Origin: Acidobacteriota bacterium
Lineage (GTDB): Bacteria > Acidobacteriota > Vicinamibacteria > Vicinamibacterales > UBA2999
Assembly (NCBI GenBank): GCA_016184455.1
Contig: JACPCS010000117.1
Location: forward strand, 1 to 45,457
Length of the DNA: 45,457 nt
Direction: 5' to 3'
Of this stretch, positions 42,211 through 45,457 are shown piece by piece. How positions within the stretch are numbered: position 1 is the stretch's first letter; every line of letters starts with the position of its first letter. The position numbers and the translations under genes are program-made. The notes below the pieces were generated by a model. It was given only the letters and a program-made list of their open reading frames with translations, was not told the origin of the DNA and made no database searches.

Positions 42211-42711
42211 TCACATCAGCTTGCCGGCGGGGCCGAGATCGAGGTTCAGTTCCTCCGGCGCGATGCCGAAGGTGGCAGCGATGTCGCGAATCGTCTCTTC
42301 GAGCTGCATGAGCGCACGGCCGACGTCTTCGGTCTGCCGCGCCGTGAGCGTTCCCGACTCCATACGGCGGATCGCCTGACGTTCGAGCAGGCGCCTGATG
42401 AACTCGACGAGCGTCAGCACGAGGTGTGCGACCGATCGCCGCACCTCGTCGGGATCGGCGTTCCACCGCGCCGGTGATGACCTGCTGCCCGCGCGCTCGA
42501 GCTGCCGGCGCAGCTCCCGCAGCTCACGCACCTCCGAGACGGTCAGGGCTCCCGCCTTCGCGACGATGCGATTACGGCGTCGCTTCGGCGAGGCAGGCTC
42601 CGCCTTCGCGACGATGCGACCACGACGCCGCTTCGGCGCGGTCGCCGGACGGCCCCGTCGCTTCCGCGCCGGACGTGTTCGGGATCGCGTGCGGCTCACC
42701 ACCGAGAGCAT
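42211..42711 (-). CDS. gvpK: gas vesicle protein GvpK with basic N-terminal tail
   Basis: 166 residues. The GvpK core (about 72-166) has DPDEVRRSVAHLVLTLVEFI, RLLERQAIRRMESGTLT and the end IAPEELNLDLGPAGKL. GvpK is an accessory protein needed for gas vesicle formation. Residues 6-60 form an Arg/Lys-rich tail with an AT-hook-like KRRGRP (17-22) and a 16-residue tandem repeat (PKRRRGRIVAKA / PKRRRNRIVAKA, 48-bp period at 42553-42638). The ATG at 42711 lies 40 bp after the upstream gvpF/L gene. Last gene of the cluster here. Confidence 0.88.
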   Translation of the reverse strand: MLSVVSRTRSRTRPARKRRGRPATAPKRRRGRIVAKAEPASPKRRRNRIVAKAGALTVSEVRELRELRRQLERAGSRSSPARWNADPDEVRRSVAHLVLTLVEFIRRLLERQAIRRMESGTLTARQTEDVGRALMQLEETIRDIAATFGIAPEELNLDLGPAGKLM

Positions 42712-42751
42712 ACCCGTTCGGATACTATTTCGAGCGCGATGACGCGTCGAC

Positions 42752-43405
42752 CTACCAGCTCTCCGCGAACGCATACGGCGGCCAGGGGCCTGAGAGGTGC
42801 ACGCTGATCTGCGCCGAGGCGGCCGCCCGCTCGGCCGCCGACCGATAGGCGGGGGCGGCGGCGCGCGGCACAAGGTGGTAGACGGTCGCGACGCTGCCGC
42901 GCTTCTCCACCTTCTCCGCCCTGATCCATCGCCGCACCGCGGCACGCACGGGCGCCAGCGCCGCGATCTCGTACCTGCCGGCGCGCGCGCGCAGGTACTC
43001 CGCCCCAGAGCGGGCCTGCAACGGATCCGCTCCCTTCTCCCTTGCCCCCTTCCCCGTCGCCCCCTCGACAACCCGCACCGTCATCTGCGCGCGATTGCGA
43101 ACGAGCGCCAGCTGGCGCTGAAGACTCTCGCGTCGGGCGCCCACGACGAGCGCCAGTTCGCGGCGATCGCGCATCACGGTGCCGAAGCGCGCCGGCAGCA
43201 CCGCAGAGCGGCGCGCCCACACGGCGCGCACCACGTGGTCGTAGTGGCGCAGGGTCCGCGCAGTTGAGCGGGGGACCGCGCTGACCGCTCCCGCAATCGC
43301 GTCGATCGATCCGATCCGGATCGTCTCCAGGCGCTCCCCGCGCACGCCCGCGAGACGTACGGGCGGCGTGCCGCGCGAGGCGAGGGCGTACACGAGCAGC
43401 CTCAT
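42752..43405 (-). CDS. gas vesicle protein GvpF/GvpL family (first paralogue)
   Basis: 217 residues. N-terminus MRLLVYALAS, core AVLPARFGTVMRD and C-terminal signature SGPWPPYAFAES identify the GvpF/L family, accessory proteins that bind GvpA during nucleation. A loop just before ARSGAEYLRAR carries a GATGKGAREKGADP insertion made by a CCCTTCTCCCTTGCCC-type repeat at 43029-43066. The ATG overlaps the GvpA/J-type stop (ATGA). Confidence 0.87.
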   Translation of the reverse strand: MRLLVYALASRGTPPVRLAGVRGERLETIRIGSIDAIAGAVSAVPRSTARTLRHYDHVVRAVWARRSAVLPARFGTVMRDRRELALVVGARRESLQRQLALVRNRAQMTVRVVEGATGKGAREKGADPLQARSGAEYLRARAGRYEIAALAPVRAAVRRWIRAEKVEKRGSVATVYHLVPRAAAPAYRSAAERAAASAQISVHLSGPWPPYAFAESW

Positions 43406-43668
43406 CCCCGCCGCCTGCGGCCGGGCCCCCACGGCACCCGAGCCGTGGGGTGCGTGCGCGGTGCGCGTGAGGTCGGCAGGACGCGGTCGGCGGCGCACAA
43501 CAGCAGGGAAAGCCGCGCGTAGACGAGGTCGACCTGCGCGAGCCCGAGCGTCAGATCGCCGCTCAGGACGACCCCTTTGGTCAGCGCGTTGTCGACGACA
43601 TCGAGCAGCGACGCGTCGTGCGTTTCGAGAACCTGGTCCGCGGTCGATCGGGATGTGCGGCGCGGCAT
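43402..43668 (-). CDS. gas vesicle GvpA/GvpJ-type small protein
   Basis: 88 residues. LLDVVDNALTKGVVLSGDLTLGLAQVDLVYARLSLLL matches the GvpA-fold (helix, beta-hairpin, helix); GDLTLGLAQVDLVY is closer to the GvpJ/GvpM/GvpS group than to the main shell GvpA. C-terminus HPTARVPWGPG is encoded by a diverged 29-bp-family palindrome (43427-43450). The ATG overlaps the preceding stop by one base. Confidence 0.82.
   Translation of the reverse strand: MPRRTSRSTADQVLETHDASLLDVVDNALTKGVVLSGDLTLGLAQVDLVYARLSLLLCAADRVLPTSRAPRTHPTARVPWGPGRRRRG
43427..43450. repeat. palindrome CCCCACGGC / GCCGTGGGG in the gvpA/J-type gene
   Basis: 9-bp stem, 6-nt loop; a diverged relative of the 29-bp palindromes. Translated as HPTARVPWGPG, same phase as in nuoA. 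Confidence 0.75.
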
Positions 43669-44528
43669 CAAATGAAGTTATAGGCGGGCCACGGGCCTGT
43701 CAGCGAGACGATCGTGCCGGCGCGTGCGAGCGGGCGCGCGTGGCGGCGGACGGCAGCCTCGAACGCGCGGCGGCCGCCAAGCGGCACCAGGAACGCGGCG
43801 TCGAGGACGACGCGCGAGCCGGGGGCCGCCTGCTCCACTTCGGGCCGACGCCGGGCGGCTGCGGCCGTTCTCTTGATCGCACGGTAGGCGCGCTCGGCGT
43901 CGCGCCTCGCCCGCACCAGCTCGCCGCGCCCGGCATGGCGCAGCTCGCCCTTCCGCGCGAGGTACTCCGCGCCCGATCGGGGGGTCAGACCGCGCCCCTC
44001 GACTTCGCTCGGGGCGCCCTGAGCGCGAGTCGAAGGGCGGCCACGCGCCGTACGAGGGTCAGACCCCTGTACGGGCCGACTCACGGTGACGCGCAGGCCC
44101 CATTCGAGCCGTCCTTCGATGCGCGCGAAGATGCGCGCGATTCGCCGCGCGTCGGCGGCGATGTGCTGGATCGCGCGCTCGTCGCTCGTGAACAGCGTGA
44201 AGAGCTGCATCGGCAGCACCGGCGCAGGCAAAAAGTACTCGACGACCGCCTCGTGCGCGAGCGCCCGCGCGCCCACCCAGTCGAGCTGCTGCAGCCCGCG
44301 CTCGACCGCCGCCTCATCGTACTGCCGCGCGGGAACGCTGCTCACCACGAGCCAGTCACGGGCTTTGGGCTTCGGACTTTGGGCTTTGGGCTTTGGACCT
44401 CGGGCTTTGGGGGGCACCTCGATGAGCCGCACCGATCGCGCGCCAGGGACCCCGGCCGGGATACGGCGCAGCGACGGCGGCCCGGCTGCGCGCACCAGGC
44501 AGTACACGTACGTCAGCGTCGCGCTCAC
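43668..44528 (-). CDS. gas vesicle protein GvpF/GvpL family (second paralogue)
   Basis: 286 residues. N-terminal TYVYCLVRAAG, core PAPVLPMQLFTLF and C-terminal TGPWPAYNF are characteristic. Two repeats are inserted in frame: a TTTGGGC tandem (residues 40-56, KARGPKPKAQSPKPKAR) and a CCCTTCGAC palindrome (164-178, RPSTRAQGAPSEVEGR). The second sits directly before PRSGAEYLARK, the same site as the insertion in the first paralogue. Confidence 0.88.
   Translation of the reverse strand: MSATLTYVYCLVRAAGPPSLRRIPAGVPGARSVRLIEVPPKARGPKPKAQSPKPKARDWLVVSSVPARQYDEAAVERGLQQLDWVGARALAHEAVVEYFLPAPVLPMQLFTLFTSDERAIQHIAADARRIARIFARIEGRLEWGLRVTVSRPVQGSDPRTARGRPSTRAQGAPSEVEGRGLTPRSGAEYLARKGELRHAGRGELVRARRDAERAYRAIKRTAAAARRRPEVEQAAPGSRVVLDAAFLVPLGGRRAFEAAVRRHARPLARAGTIVSLTGPWPAYNFI
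43995..44037. repeat. CCCTTCGAC-family palindrome in a gvpF/L gene
   Basis: CCCCTCGACTTCGCTCGGGG / GCCCTGAGCGCGAGTCGAAGGG. It is framed by direct GGGTCAGACC copies at 43982-43991 and 44056-44065. Confidence 0.85.
44361..44412. repeat. TTTGGGC tandem repeat in a gvpF/L gene
   Basis: Units GGCTTTGGGCTTCGGACTTTGGGC and variants, encoding a Pro-Lys-rich loop (GPKPKAQSPKPKAR). Confidence 0.8.
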
Positions 44529-44540
44529 TGGAGACGAAGT

Positions 44541-44975
44541 TTACTTCGTTCGGCTCGTTCGCCTCGTTCGGGCTGTTCGACGCGGGACCGCCTCGCCCGG
44601 CTCCATGTCGAGCACCGTGATCTCTTCGCGGCTGCCGGGCTCGATCTCGACGATTGTCGTGTGCGGCGCCTCGGAGGGCTCGTGGAAGTCGCCCGCGATG
44701 GTCGCCTCGATCTGGAAGCGGCTGTCGGGCGACGTCTCGATCGGCGTGGCGCCGGTCGTGAGGGCCCCCTCACCTTCGCGCCGCACTTTGATCTCGCGGA
44801 TGCGCGCGAGCAGATCGGCCTCGACCTCGGCGAACTCCTCGTCGGAGATCTCGCCCATCTCGCGGCGCATCTCCGCCTCGAGCAGCTGCTCGCGCAGCGC
44901 GGTGTCGTCGTTCATCTCGGCCTCGGCGGCCGTCTGGACCGTCCGGAGGACCCAGGAGAGGAACGAAGTCAACAT
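44541..44975 (-). CDS. gvpG: gas vesicle protein GvpG
   Basis: 144 residues. The N-terminal hydrophobic helix LTSFLSWVLRTVQTAAEAE and the motif RREMGEISDEEFAEVEADLLARI identify GvpG, an accessory protein that helps assemble GvpA. The C-terminal 60 residues are acidic and unlike the short canonical GvpG. The last 12 (RRTARTRRTSRT) are encoded by a CGTTCGGCTCGTTCGCC tandem repeat at 44545-44580. It follows the upstream gvpF/L gene by 4 bp. Confidence 0.87.
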   Translation of the reverse strand: MLTSFLSWVLRTVQTAAEAEMNDDTALREQLLEAEMRREMGEISDEEFAEVEADLLARIREIKVRREGEGALTTGATPIETSPDSRFQIEATIAGDFHEPSEAPHTTIVEIEPGSREEITVLDMEPGEAVPRRTARTRRTSRTK

Positions 44976-44979
44976 GTGG

Positions 44980-45457
44980 TCAATGCTGCCCGGCGCGTTC
45001 CAGCTTCAGGCGGATGTTGACGAAGTTGTACGGCGGCCACGGGCCGGTGTACTTGAACGTCAACTTGTCGTGCTGCGAGGCGATCTCCTTGATGCGCCGG
45101 TCGAAGGCCTGCTCCAGGTCGCGCTGCACGAGGAAAGCGGCGTTCATGATCATCTTGTCGCCGATGGCGCGGTTGACGCGCGAGGCCACCGACACGTCGC
45201 GCAGCCGCTGCAGGAACTCCGCGACGTAGCGCTCCGAGCGCTGCTGGAGCGCGTTGTCGATCAGCCGCCCGTACTGCATGCGGGCGAAGTAGGTCGACCC
45301 CTTCTGCGAGGAAATCTCCCTCTTCAGCCGGTGGATGTCCTCGTCCTCCAGCTCGATCACCTTGACGATCTCGTCGCGGTCCCACAGCACCTTGAGGCCG
45401 AACTCGAGCTTGTCCTGCATCTTGTTGAGCACGTCGGCGAACGCCTCGTACGCCGAC
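44980..45457 (-). CDS. gas vesicle protein GvpF/GvpL family, C-terminal part
   Basis: The frame is open to the window edge (first visible codons read SAYEAFADVLNKM), so the N-terminus lies beyond. The visible 158 residues include FGLKVLWDRDE, SSQKGSTYFARMQ and the signature KYTGPWPPYNFVNIRLKLER. No repeat interrupts the visible part, unlike the two other paralogues. Shell protein GvpA, GvpN and GvpO are expected further out. Confidence 0.88.
   Translation of the reverse strand, partial: SAYEAFADVLNKMQDKLEFGLKVLWDRDEIVKVIELEDEDIHRLKREISSQKGSTYFARMQYGRLIDNALQQRSERYVAEFLQRLRDVSVASRVNRAIGDKMIMNAAFLVQRDLEQAFDRRIKEIASQHDKLTFKYTGPWPPYNFVNIRLKLERAGQH

Noticed and set aside
43402..43668. Main shell protein GvpA
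   Set aside because: The core GDLTLGLAQVDLVY fits the GvpJ/M/S type better, and the C-terminus is unlike GvpA.

Overview
This window is GC-rich bacterial chromosome. Its gene content points to an uncultured Acidobacteriota, most likely close to Vicinamibacteria. The clues are a DUF6152 protein, a secreted family with a YMDGRPHP motif, many secreted haem and ankyrin proteins, a lone heptose kinase, and gene edges crowded with short palindromic repeats. The taxon is an inference; no rRNA gene is present.

Layout. 1-6512: secreted and metabolic genes (cupin fragment, DUF6152 protein, ankyrin/haem/cyclase-fold protein, MFS transporter, Gfo/Idh oxidoreductase, cytochrome c, secreted protein). 6509-14020 (minus): a housekeeping block running TPR protein, LolB-like lipoprotein, ispE, tRNA-Gln, prs, rplY, pth, rpsF, rpsR, rplI. 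It is interrupted at 11318-11768 by an inverted pair of 24-bp repeat arrays. 14061-17568 (plus): a cell-envelope block with a Trm112-like protein, GT9 glycosyltransferase, O-antigen ligase-like protein and heptose-7-phosphate kinase. 17558-21436: M28 peptidase, purH, a cold-shock gene with a promoter-terminator leader, and an MXAN_5187-like protein. 21650-33420 (minus): a respiratory complex I operon nuoABCDEFHJKLMN in which nuoG and nuoI are absent from their usual slots. 33800-42097: a glycosyltransferase, a two-domain SagB-type nitroreductase, a small coiled-coil protein and a large Lhr-type helicase. 42211-45457 (minus): a gas-vesicle cluster (three GvpF/L paralogues, GvpG, a GvpA/J-type protein, GvpK) that continues past the right edge.

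The most unusual feature is the density and variety of short repeats. At least ten distinct palindromic or tandem families sit between genes, and many copies lie in frame inside genes: cytochrome c, nuoA, nuoL, nuoM, the SagB-like protein, both glycosyltransferases, lhr and four gvp genes. Two palindrome families are read in the same phase in every gene they enter, as with in-frame palindromic elements of Rickettsia. The other highlights are the gas-vesicle cluster, with an AT-hook-like tail on GvpK, and the apparent attenuator ahead of the cold-shock gene.
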